Shown here: one piece after another, positions 42,948 to 54,376 of the stretch
Layout of the letters: every line of letters begins with the position of its first letter
Position numbering within the stretch: position 1 is the stretch's first letter
Assembly: GCF_950295315.1 (NCBI RefSeq)
Contig: NC_080164.1
Span: 5,868,582-5,932,581, forward strand
DNA from: Erinaceus europaeus
Taxonomy: Eukaryota > Chordata > Mammalia > Eulipotyphla > Erinaceidae
Reading direction: 5' to 3'
DNA length: 64,000 nt
Notes under the pieces: model-generated
Databases searched by the model: none
Seen by the model: only the letters and a program-made list of their open reading frames with translations
Told to the model about the DNA's origin: nothing
Position numbers and translations under genes: made by a program

Positions 42948-43936
42948 ATTTGGGTTCTCCATTTTGGAAATAGCTAGTAGATCTATTTAAAATATATTCC
43001 AAAGGGCCTATGACTTTATTATTTTTTTCCTGAGCCTGACCTCTGATATGCAGGTGGACCCAAGTTACTGTCTGGGGAGATTATGTCATGTATGGAAAAA
43101 GGGCTAGAAAGCTGGATCAGGGAAGAAAGTAGCTCCCAAATAAGGAAAAGTGTATTATTATTGTTGACTGCAAACCCTATAGATTTGATCTGGGGCCCAT
43201 ATTCAGCATAGAAGCCTATGTACATCTCTACATCCCTGTAAATCCAAACTTTATTCTGTGTTAATCAGTTAGAACATTCTGAGTTGCACCAATTTCAGGA
43301 CCCATCTTCTTCAGGTGGCGAATAGAGTATGTTTTATTCTGGCTTGTGTTTGCATGGAGGAATGACATTGATTTTTGTCTTAATTTACTTACACCTTACT
43401 ATACTGCTTAATAATTTCCAAGAGTTTTCTACTATATATATATACTTTTGGGTTTTCTTTATATACTATTCTATGAAAATAACAGTAACTTGACTTCTCT
43501 TTCAAATTATTTATCCCTTTAATCTCCTTCTCTTGCCTGATTGCTATGGTTAGGATTTTGAAACTATGTTGAATAAAAATGTTGACAGTGAGAAGCCCTG
43601 TTAAGCTTTTAGTTTCTCTCCATTGAGTATGATGTTGACTATAGGACTGTTAAAGACTTGGCTATTTTTAGGAGTTTTTCATCCATCCCTATTCTTTTTA
43701 ATGTCCTGAACATGAAAGGATTTTGGGTCTTATCAAAGGTTTTTTTTTTCCCATCTACTGAGATAATCATGTGGGTTTTGTATTTCCTTTTGTTGATGTG
43801 GTGAATCACATATTGATTTACATATATTGAACCAGCCTTGCACCCCTGGGATAACTTCCATTTGGTCATGGTGCTCTAGTTGGGTTGCTACAATTTTGTT
43901 TAATATCTTAGCATCTATATTCATCAGGACATTAGT

Positions 43937-44470
43937 CTAGCTAGGGAAAGATAGAAACGGACTTGGGTATGAATTGACCTGCCAATACCCATGTCCAGTG
44001 GAGAAGCAATTATAGAAGCCAAAACTCCCAGCTTCTGCATCCCAAAAAGAATTTTGGTCTATACTCTCAGTGGGAGACAAGTGATAGAGGGAAGATCATT
44101 AGAGGAATCTGAACTCCAACTCCATCAAATTCAGAGAAGAGGAAAAAGAGAGGGGCATTTAGATGTAATAATAAGTGTGTGTGTGTGTGTGTGTGTGTCA
44201 GAGAGATAGAGAGAAAGAGAGAGAGAGAGAGAGACTTGGAAATTAAGAGAAGATGGGATCATAGAAAAAAATGGGCAAACATATGCAGATATAGACAGAT
44301 AATTATGGAAATAATAGTGAACCCAGATCTACAACCTTGGGAGAACTGTTATAGCTTATACTGGAGGGATTGGGGATTCAGAACTCTGGTGGTGGCAATG
44401 GTATGAAGTTGTATCCCTGTTAACCAGTAATTTTCAAAATTAATGTTAAATCACTAATAAAAAGGTGTGG
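43937..44470 (+). mobile_element. L1-H-type 3' UTR inserted in the older L1
   Basis: ctagggaaagatagaaacg, cttctgcatcccaaaaag and ggggattcagaactctggtgg follow the L1-H order with greater divergence. It ends ctaataaaaaggtg. The host L1 resumes shortly after. Confidence 0.8.
44176..44234. repeat. (TG)n then (GA)n microsatellite
   Basis: About 11 TG units are followed by GAGATAGAGA and a (GA)n run. Confidence 0.95.
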
Positions 44471-45564
44471 GGGGAAATATTTGCTTTAATAATATCCCGA
44501 GTCTTGAATTTTAAAAAATATATTGGCCTATCATTTTTTTTTTCTTTGATTGGATCTCTGACTCTTTTTGGTATCAGGGTGATGTTGGCTTCATAGAAGG
44601 TGAAAGAAAGTGCTCTTTTGTCTCCAATATTTTATAATACCTTGTAAAGTATAGGTGTTAGTTCTTTCTTGATGGTTTATAGAATTCATTTGTGAAGCCG
44701 TCTCAGTTTGGGCTTTTGTTACTGAAAAGGCTTTTGATTTGATTACTTTAGTTAGAATTACTCTATCATGTTTTCTAGGTCTTCCTGGATCATCCTTCAT
44801 AGGTTGTATGCTTCAAGGGACTCATTCATGTCTTCCACGTTCTCTAATTTGGTGGCATATAGTTGTTTGCAAAAGCCTCCTATGGTTCTCTTGATTTCTA
44901 TGGCATCTGCTGTTATCTCAGTCCTTTCATTTGCTACTCAATTTATAAGAGTCTTCTCCTTTTTTTGTCATTCTGGTCAAGAGTTGGTGAATTTTGTTTA
45001 TCCTTTTAAGAACCACATCCAGGTTATAGGTTCATAAATTCTGTTTCTGCTGTCACTGACTTCTGCTACAATTTTTCATTGATTCATTCCTCCTATTGTC
45101 TTTGGTTTCCTTTTTATCTTCCTTTTCTAGTCCTTAAGATGTTCAGTGATATTATTTGAGATTTTCTTATTTCCTAATTTGTGCCTGTGTGGTTATACAT
45201 TTCTCTCTTAGTATTGCTTTAGTATAGTATTCCCCATATTTTGATAGCTCATATCTTCATTTTCAATTAATTTTAGGAAAATTTTAATTTTCACTTTATC
45301 ACAGTAGTTTTTAAGTAGAGCATTGTTAAGTCTCTATATTTTAGGAATTTATCCATCTATTTACTGTTGAGTGTTAGTTTATTTCTGCTGTGGTTAGAGT
45401 AGACTCTTGGGATGATTTCAATGGTTTCAACGTTATTGATGCTGTCTTTGAGGCCTAGTATATGGTCAATGCATGAGAATGTTCTATGTGGATTGGAGAA
45501 GACTGTGTATTCTATTTTCTTGGGGTATACACTTTTAAAGATGCCCATTAGGTATAATCTATCA

Positions 45565-45715
45565 TTCTCCTCCTCCTCCTCCTTGCTTTATTTTTTTCTT
45601 TTCACAGTGAACTGCTCAGCACTGGTTTATGAATTTATGATGGTGTAGGGCATTGTACCCAGGACATGGGAGACTAAGGCATGATAGTCCTTTATGCTAT
45701 CTCTCCCACCCCCTA
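45565..45715 (-). mobile_element. SINE-B inserted in L1
   Basis: ctcctcctcctccttg tail side, gctcagcactggtttatgaa, gcattgtacccaggac, head ending tatgctatctctccc. Confidence 0.8.
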
Positions 45716-46194
45716 TGTATCTCTTCATTGGATACTTTTGTTTATTTATTATGTTTTCACTGATTTATCTGTCCACTTGGGAAAGTGGAGTTTTCATATC
45801 TCTCAATATCTGTGTATTGCTATCAATTTTTTATCTCTGTTATATTAGTTGTTTGTTCTATTAGTGATATATTGCCGCTTCATTTGGTGCAGATATTGAT
45901 TACTGTTACTTCATCTTGGTTTATTGATCCCATAAGCATTAAGTAATGTACATTCCTATCTTTTACTACCTTGATATGAATATGGCTGTTCCTTTTTTTG
46001 TGGCCCTTTAGCATATATGATGGTTTTCTGTCCTTTTCACTTTGATGCTATTTGAGTCTTAGTGAGTCACATGGTATTCTTGCAGACAGCATATGACTGG
46101 ACTGTTTTCTGACCCATCTTTGTCTTTTGATAGATGAGTCTAGATCATTGGCATTAAGTGAACTTACTGATTTGAGATATTTTATTTCACTAGT

Positions 46195-46288
46195 GGTCAC
46201 ACAGTGCTTCAAATGTCTCTATCTTTCTCTCTATCTTCTCATTCCTTCTCAATTTCTCTCTGTCCTATCAAATAAATATATAAACTTA
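46195..46288 (+). mobile_element. SINE-C 3' fragment inserted in L1
   Basis: CT-rich tctatctttctctctatc, then tctctgtcctatcaaataaa tail. Confidence 0.65.
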
Positions 46289-46990
46289 AGATATTTCAAC
46301 ACCATTTTTATGTAAGTCCTGCTTGTTTTATGTTTTATTAAGTCTAACTACTAATTTGTTTTTCAGAGTTATAAGATCGCTTTACAACTTCTTGTAGTGA
46401 AGCTTTGGTAGTGTCAGTTTCTTTCAGTTGTTTCCTGTCTAAAAAGACCTTTATGACTCCACCCATTCTGAATGAAAGTCTGGCAGGATAGAAGTTTTCC
46501 TCAGTTAGGAATATATAAATATCTTGCCATTTCATTTATACTTTCTATTGAGATGTCTGTATGTCTGCAAATAGCCTTATAGGTTTTCCTTTCCATGGGA
46601 CCTTTCCTTTTCCCTTGCTGCTTTTCAGACTCTTTCTTTATCTTTGGCCTTTGCACTTTAATTATGAGGTGTTTTGCCATGCATAGATTTGAACTATTTC
46701 TGTTTGGAATTCTCTGTATTTCTTGGATCTATATCATCTTAGTAACTTTGGAAAAGTTCTCTGCTGCTATGCCATTTAGTATAAGTTCTTTTCCTGTCTC
46801 TGTCTCATTTCTTTCTGGGATTGCTAATGTTTTGATGTTGTCCCTTCTGAGCTCATCCCAGGGGTTATATCTGTCACTTCTTCTTTATTATGTGGCACTC
46901 ACTACTGGCTCAGGGGAGATGTTTTCAAATAGTGTTTCTCTGTCCAATTTATAAATGCTGAGATCCCTGTCCTAGAGATACTATTTACTT

Positions 46991-47635
46991 CAATGGCAGT
47001 CAAAGCTCAATGAGGGAGTTGTTCTAAGGAACAGGTGGGAGGGGCTGGCATTAATGATAAATGATGGCAGATTCATAACACTGATGCCTAGCAATAGTAC
47101 ACTAGTTAAGGATCTCTGCAAGGCTGTTTCCACTGTTTCATGAGCCTAAAAAATTAAGGTATGTAATTCAATATAAGAAAGCTATAATCCTCAGAATTCC
47201 TAGTACTAAGCAACAAAGAAAGTAAAAAAACACACCAAAAGAAGAATTCTAGGAAAATTATTGGATAGACGAGGAACTTGAAATTTGCCTTGGACTCTGA
47301 GCCATAAATACTAGGAGTCAAAATAATGGGAAGATGGAAGAATTATGGAGAAAAAAGCAGCTGCAGCTTGGAGTAGGGACATGGAACTGAATCAAGCTGA
47401 GAAGATGCTTAAAAGCAAGACCAGCAAGACAGAAGCTATGCATGAAGGAGGTCTGGAGGAGGGAGTAGTCATTATATCTTTTCTGCTTTCATTGTTTCTA
47501 ATTTAAGGAAATAAATCTCCACTTTCATGCAATCAATTAATATGCTTGTCAGCTTTATGACGAACCTAGTAAATGATACTTCTAAATAGTAATTTCTATA
47601 CTGTCAATAAAAGAGGCAAAAACCTCATAATCATT
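46991..47635. other. No recognised feature
   Basis: A possible worn SINE-C at 47085-47160. Otherwise nothing recognised. Confidence 0.4.
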
Positions 47636-47639
47636 TGGG

Positions 47640-47830
47640 GGGGGGGAACAAGGTCCTCTGTAATATAATGAAGGTATTGGTAAAATAGGGTAGTCAGTGG
47701 GAGCATGGGGAAAATCTGAACACAGAAAGATCTGAGACGACCATGTGGAGGTGGTGATGAAGGAGACCGCTGAACCAGGAACCTCACACATGCAAGCGCT
47801 GTGTTCTACCAGTTGAGCTGAAAATATATT
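47640..47830 (-). mobile_element. tRNA-like SINE, probably SINE-D-related
   Basis: aaccaggaacctcacacatgc and gtgttctaccagttgagct read, on the minus strand, as a tRNA-like head with A- and B-box layout. Confidence 0.55.
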
Positions 47831-48910
47831 TGCTCTCAGTAGGTGCATATGCCACTTGGTCTCAATATGTCCTTTAGTGAAGGAAAGTTAGTCCTTTTTC
47901 TCTAAAGATAACTCAGTAGTTCGAAATACCCTTTCATACATGGAATTGGAATCATATGAGGACCACAGCTTTAACCAAGAAAGGTATTTTACTATTTCAA
48001 GAATGTGGGTACATAGTTCAAAACCATAAGTACACGAGACAGAATATGGGTATGAGTGAAATTCCAGAGAATTCCTGATCTTTTTGTTTAGTGACCTGTG
48101 ATCTCATTCTGAATTTTTTGCTAGCTCACTGATGGCTCCTGTATGCAGCTGACTTCACTATCTGGTAGTCCCACTGAAGATGGTACCACAGACCCTCCAT
48201 GCTTCTGATTTGAGTTCATGTTTCCACAGGTTAGCAGCCTAAAGAAAGCTTTCACTGCTGGCTTGCTGATACTGGAGATGCCAGTATCAGAAGTTGATCT
48301 GTCTCTGGGTCTGTCTCTTGCAAGCATTTACATATATGGGTGAATCTGCTAAATGAAGTTCAGACTTTACTTTGTTCACATCTTTTGCAAATGAATGCTT
48401 CACTTCATTTTCTTGGCTCCCGGGTACTCTAAAAGCATCATGAATTCACTGCTTCTGGGAGACTTCTGGGAGAGTGGATAAAAATTGTGTCCTGAGCCAC
48501 AGGCAAGAAATTCATGGATTCTGGAAAAGAGCAGCAAGACAACAGTTCCCAAAGCATGAAAGAGTGAAAAATATGCAATTCTTAGGAACCCTGAGGGAAC
48601 AAACCACAGGACCAGGGAGACTTAACATCTGGGGAGTAGCCAGGGAGCCTGAAGCAGGAGGAGGAGGGAAATGGCATTCAGAAGCTGTCTGTTTTCTTCC
48701 TGTACTGTCTGGGCAACACATCTGGCTCCCTAAGGCTCCCTTGCTCTACTTGTAGGTCAGACACAATTAACTATGGTATACCTCCAGGGAATTTGCAGAA
48801 ATCAGACAGATTTGAGAAAGATCTCCAGGGGCAGACAATAGTTGAGTAATCTGACTCTTACCATGAACCAAGTGGGACTAGGTTGGGAATGAGAGACAAG
48901 AAGTACTAGA
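47831..48910. other. No recognised repeat; one hairpin
   Basis: Single-copy-looking sequence. A perfect 10-bp inverted repeat (ctgatactgg / ccagtatcag, 5-base loop) lies at 48266-48290. Confidence 0.5.
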
Positions 48911-48912
48911 AA

Positions 48913-48973
48913 TGTCTTCTTCTTCTTCTTCTTCTTCTTCTTCTTCTTCTTCTTCTTCTTCTTCTTCCTCTTC

Positions 48974-49005
<32 letters not shown>

Positions 49006-49120
49006 CTTCTTCTTCTTCTTCTTCTTCTTCTTCTTCTTTTTCTTCTTCTTCTTCTTCTTCTTCTTCTTCTTCTTCTTCTTCTCCTCCTCCTCCTCCTCCT
49101 TCTCCTCCTTCTTCTTCTTT
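48913..49120. repeat. (TTC)n tract, about 200 bp
   Basis: Nearly pure TTC with a few CTC, TAC and TTT variants, changing to CTC units at the right end. It abuts the antisense A-tail of the L1 fragment at 49130. The long serine frame it gives is an artefact of the repeat. Confidence 0.98.
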
Positions 49121-49129
49121 TGTAGATAT

Positions 49130-49335
49130 ATATTTTTATTTTTTTATATTTCTTTATTGGTGAATTACTGTTTTACATTCAACAGTAAATACAATACTTT
49201 GTATATGCATAACATTTCCCAGTTTTCCATATAACAATACAACTCCTACTAAGTCCTCTTTTAACTCTCTGTGTCTCACTTCTAGTGTATCTTAGAGCGC
49301 TCTTGCATCAGTGTGTGTGGAATCTTCATCAGATA
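49130..49335 (-). mobile_element. L1 3' UTR, same type as the 26.5-kb L1
   Basis: Antisense tail at 49130-49150, then tttattggtgaattactg and cataacatttcccagttttcc, which mirror the end of the L1 at 26940-27000. Confidence 0.88.
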
Positions 49336-49589
49336 CAATTGTAAGTGATATATCACTTTTTTAACACAAGATTAAACAACTGGAGACTGCAGCTCTAGTG
49401 ATGATATCACAGAGGTCTCTTGGCAAAAACAGAGAAGAATAGGAGGAAGAGATTGTGATTCAAAAGGAGAGTCCTCACAACATAGAAGAGAATCTTTGAC
49501 AACCTGCCACTAGAAAGTTAGAGAACTTATATTTAGATGTAAAAGAAATGCAGTGATATATTTTTTCTTAAATGGGGAAAGAAATCTTT

Positions 49590-49798
49590 TCTTTTTTAAA
49601 AAAGTATTTATTTATTATTGGATAGAGGCAGAGAAATGGAGAGGAGAGAAGGAGATAGAGAGACAGACAGAGAAACACCTAAAGCCCCATTTCACCACTT
49701 GTGAAGATTTCCCCCTGCAGGTGGGAACCAGGAGCTTTAACCTGGGTCCTTATACACTGTAATGTGAATGATTAACCAAGTGTGCCACTGCCTAGTCC
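49590..49798 (-). mobile_element. SINE-C
   Basis: atttattattggatagaggc, GA-rich body, ctgcaggtgggaaccagg, a worn antisense B box, and a head ending gtgccactgcctagtcc. Confidence 0.88.
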
Positions 49799-49799
49799 T

Positions 49800-50255
49800 G
49801 CCATCTCTTCTTTTGTCCTGGTCTCTCTCTTTCTCTCTCTCTCTCATTTTCTCTCTTTATTTGTTATGAGAACTTATAAACTCTAAAAAAAAGGTAATGA
49901 CAGGGACTGAATGCATGTCCTGGCCTTTTCTTCTAGGGTTCCTGAAGATTACAGAATGCTGTATGCTAATATATAGGTGGAATATTCGGTGGATACCAGA
50001 GAAGGGGAAGGAGTCTCTTTGGGATGTCAGGAGTCCATTCCTTCTGAGACACTGACTGCCATATAAAGTTGATCCTGGGTGTTCATTTGTCTTTCACTGG
50101 GGTCTGGAAAACTGGTTCGCATGTGTGTTTAGGGAATGGATTCTGGCTGTCTTTTCCTCCAGGCATGTATGATCAGTGCAGGTGCCATCAATTCTTTGGC
50201 AGTTCTTGCGTGCATTTGCAGACTTCTTCTGACTTTCATCTTTTACTATTCTGTT
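49800..50255. other. No recognised feature
   Basis: A CT-rich run at 49820-49855. Otherwise nothing. Confidence 0.45.
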
Positions 50256-50259
50256 TCAG

Positions 50260-50350
50260 CAGTCATGTCAGAGGTCCCAGGCTCAATCCAATCCTAGACA
50301 CCACTGAAATTCAGGGCTGAGAGGTGCTCTGGTCAAAACAATAGCAACAA
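50260..50350 (+). mobile_element. SINE-D 3' fragment
   Basis: gtcccaggctcaatccaatcc B-box-like site, then gctgagaggtgctctggtc and an A-rich end. Confidence 0.55.
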
Positions 50351-50755
50351 GAAGAGTTTCTCTTTATTCCTGTATAGTAGAAGTTGTGGACATGGCAGGA
50401 ATGGAGTTTTGAAGATCCAACTATTTCTTCAAGGAACTCAACATTCATTTGTTCTAACTTTTCTCTCTGTGTTAGCTTGCCTCTTTAATGCTAAACATGG
50501 TTGCTGTGTGTCCACACACCTATTAATTTCAAAAGGAAAGTGAGTTAAAACATTTCCAGCTTCTAAAATCCAGGGGAAAAATTTTTGGAAAGGGAGAAGA
50601 TAACTTGCATATTAAGTTGACTACACCAAAAATATCACAAAAGTGAGCATTCTAGAATTGTGAGCTGAAGCTCAAGCAGAGTTTTGGAGTAAGGACTAGG
50701 AGTAGAGACAAGAGATCCCAGATGCTCATGCCAGATCTAAGAAGTAAAAAGTGAA
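50351..50755. other. No recognised feature
   Basis: Nothing recognisable between two SINE-D copies. Confidence 0.45.
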
Positions 50756-50759
50756 ATTA

Positions 50760-50930
50760 ACGGAGGCCAGGCAGGGAGGTGAAGGCATAGTCCATGGGGT
50801 AGGACTTCTGCCTTCCCATGCATGAGTCCCAGGCTACAATAAGGGCACCATATGGGAACTGTGATACTGACGAGGCTTTGGGGTTGTGGTGTCTCGATTT
50901 CCTTTGTGTCTCTATCTGGATGCAAAGTGG
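50760..50930 (+). mobile_element. SINE-D
   Basis: ggccaggcagggaggtgaag head, gcatgagtcccaggctac B-box region, ttcctttgtgtctctatctg end. Confidence 0.7.
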
Positions 50931-51224
50931 TTCAAAGGCAGTAAAATCCCACATGACTGGAGGAAAAGTAAAGAAACCAGGAAGATTCTGTGGTAAGAAA
51001 AGAATGACTTATTAGGAAGGAAGGAAAGTTTACCAATGGTACAGATAGTAAGGGAAAACCAAGGTGTGAGAACAGCACTACAACGACTTCTCCAGTAAAA
51101 ATGAGTGGCAATTGTCCTGTAAAACCATAGCAAAGACCAAAAACCATAGCAAAGGCCACTAGGACCTGCACTCTCTCAAGAGAAAAGAACAATAAAACAA
51201 AGAAAACCTGGGCTTACAGGAAGA

Positions 51225-51320
51225 CATTAAAAATTTAATTGAGGTAACACTACATTGTAACATTATATAAGTTTCAGATGAATATTATTTCAAATCAATA
51301 TGTGTGTTGTTGAACACAAC
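51225..51320 (+). mobile_element. Possible old L1 3' UTR fragment
   Basis: aatttaattgaggtaacac then ttatataagtttcagatgaa resembles L1M-type 3' ends. Short. Confidence 0.45.
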
Positions 51321-53625
51321 CATGATTTCATCTCCCAAATCCAATTCTTTCCATCATCACCTGGCTGTTTTCTTCTCCCCACTCTGCACAGCCCTCTGCC
51401 CTGCTGTCTGTCATTCATTGGTCTTTTACTCCAAAATTTACTGTTTGTTTAGCTTTGTCTAGATTATCTAGCTTGATACACAGTTGTCTAATACTCCAAT
51501 CTTTAAATGGGAATCTCCAGGCATGTCTGCCCCATGTGGGAAGAAGCACAAGCAAGCTACAAAGACCAGGGAGGAACATCACCAGGGGAACTGATGGTAG
51601 AATGCTGACCATGAAGCTAATCATCCAAGAAAAGGGGATGAGTAAGTTGGATAAGAGGCATTTGAGGGCAGGTGCTAATGATATGATTGAAAGGCAGACT
51701 CTATAAGGCAACTATTTCTGAATTTTTCTGATTCCTTCTTCTGCTCTCTTCATCTCCTTTCTTCCCTCTATCCTACTTTCACTCATTTTCTTCTTTGAAC
51801 ATGGCTACTACTTCAAAGATTTTAAAGTTTAGTTAAAATCGTGGCTACTAACTTAGATGAAAGAGAAATCATAAAATATTAAACTTGACATAAGAAGAAA
51901 TTATCTGTCAAAATTTTTAGGATGAAAAGTTCCTTGTTGAAATCATAAAATGAGCTGGAGCTGAAAATTGTGAAGATGAAAAGTAGATACGAGTCCTTAA
52001 TGTTTGAGCTACCTGTCAGATCATTGTACATGTTTTAAATATTCTGTAAAAAAGGTAATAAATGAAAAAAAGTAGACTATTAGTTGCTAAAATATAACCC
52101 AGGGCTAAATTTGCATTCAAGAACATAGAACATCTAAGAAAAAAACAACAACAAAGAATGAAATAAAATGGGTTCAATATTTGCTTCAAAAAACTAAGAT
52201 AACAGTGAAATGACACAAAGAAAAAGAAAGAAGTAATAAAGATAATATACAGTCTTGTCAGTGTTTCCATTTTATAAATAAATGCATTAACATAAAAAAA
52301 TCTAAAAATAGAAAATAAAAGGAATGAGTGAAGTATAAAACAGTGGTAATGTTAATTTTACCCCCACAGAGATGATTGATAAGTCTAAAAGCAACTGTCA
52401 GAACAGGAAAAATTTGAAAAAGAAAAGATAATAGGAGATTGTACAATTGAGACAAGCCATTCAATGGCATGAATTGAACAATTAGATCAAAGCACAGTTT
52501 GAAAATAATTCGAGAGCTTTTTTTGAGCTTTGAAATTGAATAGGGTATGGCCTTGCACCATTTCATAACACGTGCTCACTAAATAATGAATGGGTATAAT
52601 TTCTGCTCTACTATTTGGAACTTTTCACCTGTTCATTTAAAAGATTAACTGAACTGAAGATTCTCAAATCAGAAAGAAGCTGGTTGTATGAGAATATCAT
52701 CAACAATTATCGTAAAAATTATAGAAGTCTCTCTGTGGTTGTGGGAGAGTAGGGTTCTCTTTTCTATGATTCAGTTAAGCACTTGAATAACCATGGGAAC
52801 TTCTTTATTTCTCTTAGTCCAATTCTTTCTACTGTAAAGATAGAGTAAACATGGGCCAGTCTTGTGTGGCTATTACTATTATAGCCCTCAACCCCATATT
52901 TGAGAACATAGAAGGGATGTCTTCTTGATGTGAAAGAATTTTGGCAAAGGAAAAAAGTTGCTTTACTTTTAAAACAGTATCTTGACTCAACTAAGCTATC
53001 TGCATAAGCCTCGGATACAAAGCAAAAAGCCTTCAGACAGCCAAAGCTCCTGGACATTTAATTTTACCCAGTGACATGGAAGAGGCTATTATCCAGTTAT
53101 TGATAAGCAGCAATCATATGCTGAGTTTAAATTTACTATCTTCAGATTCAGTGACTCCACTTTATCTTTTAAGTAGTTTTAATCATTTACCCCAATTGTG
53201 TGTTCTGCTTCTTACCCCAACCTCCCCTTTTGTATCTGAAATTCCTGATGTTTCATAAACCTTGTTAATAACAGAACCATAATACCAAAAGGAAGGAACT
53301 TTTTGATGGCCCTCACTCACTCCTATGGTAGTGTGGGTCAGGGAAGGTCCCCTCCAGGATCTCAGTTAGACATAGAATTAGAGTAAACTTCTGGATGTCC
53401 TGCATCTCTAACTGTGACAATTCAATGGCACTTCTCTCCCAAGTATCCCCCAGGACTGATTCCTGCTTATCCTCCAGGATCATATGAATTCAGCTGTGTT
53501 CAAAGTGGTAGATATCTGAAGCCAACTTACTACCTCGAGATGAAATGCTGACCAAAGAGCAAAGGGTAATCTCCAAGTCTGATTCTCAAAAATACCCATA
53601 GGCTTGTTAATGCTTTAAAATCAAA
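51321..53625. other. Longest stretch without recognised repeats
   Basis: About 2.3 kb, AT-rich. Minus-strand frames at 51415-51711 and 52764-53057 (97-98 codons) have no motif I recognise and no splice context. Confidence 0.45.
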
Positions 53626-53629
53626 TAAA

Positions 53630-53795
53630 TGGGCTGAGCTACAGTTCACTGGATGGGGCTAATGCCTTCTCTCATGTATGAAGCCTGGGTTAAAACCCAA
53701 GTAGCACATGGACATCATAGCATGTGATGAAACTTCAGTGCTTGGGTTTCTTTCTCTCTTTGTGTCTCTGAAATTAATGAAAAAGTCAGATTGGG
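53630..53795 (+). mobile_element. SINE-D
   Basis: gggctgagctacagttcac head, aagcctgggttaaaaccc B-box region, CT-rich end. Confidence 0.65.
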
Positions 53796-53914
53796 AGGAG
53801 TGAAACTCTACCTGCATGAGACCTTAGTGATGCACAATTAATTAATTAAATCTTCAATATAGTTACTTATTATCTGCCTGGACAATAAATCACCTGCTCC
53901 CAACAGCCATTAAT

Positions 53915-54128
53915 TTTTTTTAATGATCTTTATTTATTGGATAGAGATAACCAGAAAATGAGAGGAAGGGAGAGACAGAGAGAGAGAGAGAGTGAGAAGG
54001 AGAGAGACAGATGCAGCACTGCTTCACTACTTGCAAAGCTTTCCCCTGCAGGTAGAGACCAAAGGCTTCAACCCAGGTCCCTGTGCATTGTACCTTGTGC
54101 ACTCAAACAGGTGTGCCACCACCTGGCC
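53915..54128 (-). mobile_element. SINE-C
   Basis: tttattggatagagataacc, GA-rich body, ctgcaggtagagaccaaagg, cttcaacccaggtccc, head ending tgccaccacctggcccc. Confidence 0.9.
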
Positions 54129-54129
54129 C

Positions 54130-54318
54130 CTTCCAACAGCCTTTTTGTTTTTTCCTTTTTATGATAGTGACAGAGATAAGTAGAGCAAGAGAACATCTGA
54201 AGTCTATTCCACTGCTCCTGAGGCATCTCCCCTGCAGTTAGGGATTGGTGGCAAAATATGGTTCCTTGCACACAGTAATTTGTGAATTTTACCAGCAGCA
54301 CAACTGCTTGCTCCCTTT
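54130..54318 (-). mobile_element. Diverged SINE-C/A relative
   Basis: gaggcatctcccctgcagttag and acaactgcttgctccc keep the antisense SINE order, directly abutting the previous SINE. Confidence 0.65.
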
Positions 54319-54332
54319 CCTTTTCTGAAAGA

Positions 54333-54335
54333 GGC

Positions 54336-54372
<37 letters not shown>
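54333..54372. repeat. (AG)n microsatellite
   Basis: About 19 AG/GA units. Confidence 0.95.

Positions 54373-54374
<2 letters not shown>

Positions 54375-54376
<2 letters not shown>

Larger units (their letters stand above)
40250..42953 (+). mobile_element. Non-autonomous ERVK-like retroelement with two LTRs
   Basis: A 2.69-kb element (40256-42947) bounded by the TSD ATTTGG at 40250-40255 and 42948-42953. Order: 5' LTR, a tRNA-Lys-type PBS, about 1.87 kb of internal sequence, a polypurine tract and a 3' LTR. The PBS type and 6-bp TSD are features of class II endogenous retroviruses. The internal region has no visible gag, protease, reverse transcriptase or envelope motif. It has a 144-bp tandem duplication, a SINE-B fragment and a GGCAGGAAATGCC-type minisatellite. 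It must have moved using another element's proteins (inference). The LTRs differ at several dozen positions (roughly 10% by eye), so the insertion is not recent. Confidence 0.93.
39920..43250 (-). mobile_element. L1-H 3' UTR split by the LTR retroelement
   Basis: Segments 39920-40255 and 42948-43250 are the two halves. The first matches other antisense L1-H copies up to cctgaaatatttcagatgaa. The second (ccattttggaaatagctag, aagctggatcagggaag) is not the sequence found at the same position in the 9.0-kb and 20-kb copies, so this copy carries a different upstream module. Confidence 0.75.
43540..46990 (-). mobile_element. Long antisense L1 (ORF2 and upstream), with later insertions
   Basis: Reading right to left it passes from ORF1/ORF2-upstream text near 46990 through the endonuclease region (about 45350-45550) to the reverse transcriptase palm. 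There a minus-strand frame at 43733-43924 encodes Asn-Lys-Ile-Val-Ala and Pro-Gly-Val-Gln-Gly-Trp-Phe-Asn, and a shifted frame at 43639-43869 continues with His-Met-Ile-Ile-Ser and an Ala/Thr-Phe-Asp-Lys segment. The overlap in two frames shows a frameshift. Insertions at 43937-44470, 45565-45715 and 46195-46288 interrupt it. It is inactive and old. Confidence 0.9.

Noticed and set aside
48912..49163. An 83-codon poly-serine frame
   Set aside because: It is only the translation of the TTC repeat.
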